DNA from: Cocleimonas sp.
Lineage (GTDB): Bacteria > Pseudomonadota > Gammaproteobacteria > Thiotrichales > Thiotrichaceae
Assembly (NCBI GenBank): GCA_023145535.1
Contig: JAGLDQ010000222.1
Location: 1-6,050, forward strand
DNA length: 6,050 nt
Direction: 5' to 3'
The position numbers were made by a program, and so were the translations under genes. Below the pieces are notes generated by a model, which saw nothing but the letters and a program-made list of their open reading frames with translations, did no database searches and was not told where the DNA came from. Each line of letters opens with the position of its first letter. The stretch's first letter is position 1. Shown one piece after another: positions 5,993 to 6,050 of this stretch.

Positions 5993-6050
5993 ATGGCTAG
6001 TTTTATTCTTATCTCAGTCTACAATGAAGAGACTTTATAAACGAATACCT
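5993..6050 (+). pseudogene. Start of a family 2 glycosyltransferase-like gene, apparently frameshifted, cut by window end
   Basis: The frame from the ATG at 5993 reads MASFILISVYNEETL and then stops (TAA, 6038-6040). FILISVYNEE is the typical first strand of GT-A fold family 2 glycosyltransferases, which use nucleotide sugars and often sit beside flippase genes. Both other frames stay open from about 6032 to the end. One gives DFINEY after NEE, matching the usual helix after this strand (YNEE-x-FI); the other gives LYKRIP, which is also acceptable. A one-base change near GAAGAGACTTT would restore the gene. It may be a true pseudogene, a sequence error, or a recoded gene. With only about 20 codons visible, the family call is tentative. 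Confidence 0.4.

Noticed and set aside
1..6050. CRISPR array, tRNA or rRNA gene
   Set aside because: I saw no regularly spaced repeats, no cloverleaf with a TTCGA-type arm, and no rRNA-like stretch in the non-coding parts.

Overview
The window comes from a fairly low-GC bacterial chromosome, most likely gammaproteobacterial. That guess rests on the sequence of the GatC protein and the general AT-rich style of the genes; I cannot name a genus. Seven genes or gene pieces are supported, with little spacer except one divergent region of about 380 bp.

Left edge (1-400, minus strand): gatC, the small subunit of the tRNA-dependent amidotransferase GatCAB, with its own likely promoter. gatA should follow just beyond position 1.

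Middle (509-4346, minus strand): a compact five-gene operon transcribed right to left. It encodes a small soluble zinc-ribbon DUF4178 protein, a larger zinc-ribbon DUF4178 protein with two membrane helices and an extracytoplasmic domain, a 66-residue exported Ser/Gly/Arg-rich protein, a two-helix DUF350 membrane protein, and a membrane-anchored spermidine-synthase-like aminopropyltransferase. Several junctions overlap or nearly touch (ATGA, TAATG, and a 9-nt gap in the same frame). The gene set suggests a membrane-associated pathway that makes or attaches a polyamine-like compound. Its product is unknown and no decarboxylase supplying the aminopropyl donor lies in the window. This is the most interesting system here.

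Right (4347-6050): a divergent intergenic region leads to a 12-helix polysaccharide flippase of the MOP superfamily on the plus strand, then to the first codons of what looks like a family 2 glycosyltransferase whose frame breaks after 15 codons. This is probably the edge of a surface-polysaccharide locus.

The operon is bracketed by two same-orientation copies of a roughly 65-bp sequence (341-405 and 4532-4598). The first copy carries the probable gatC promoter. This suggests that the operon entered, or was bounded by a duplication of, the region upstream of gatC.
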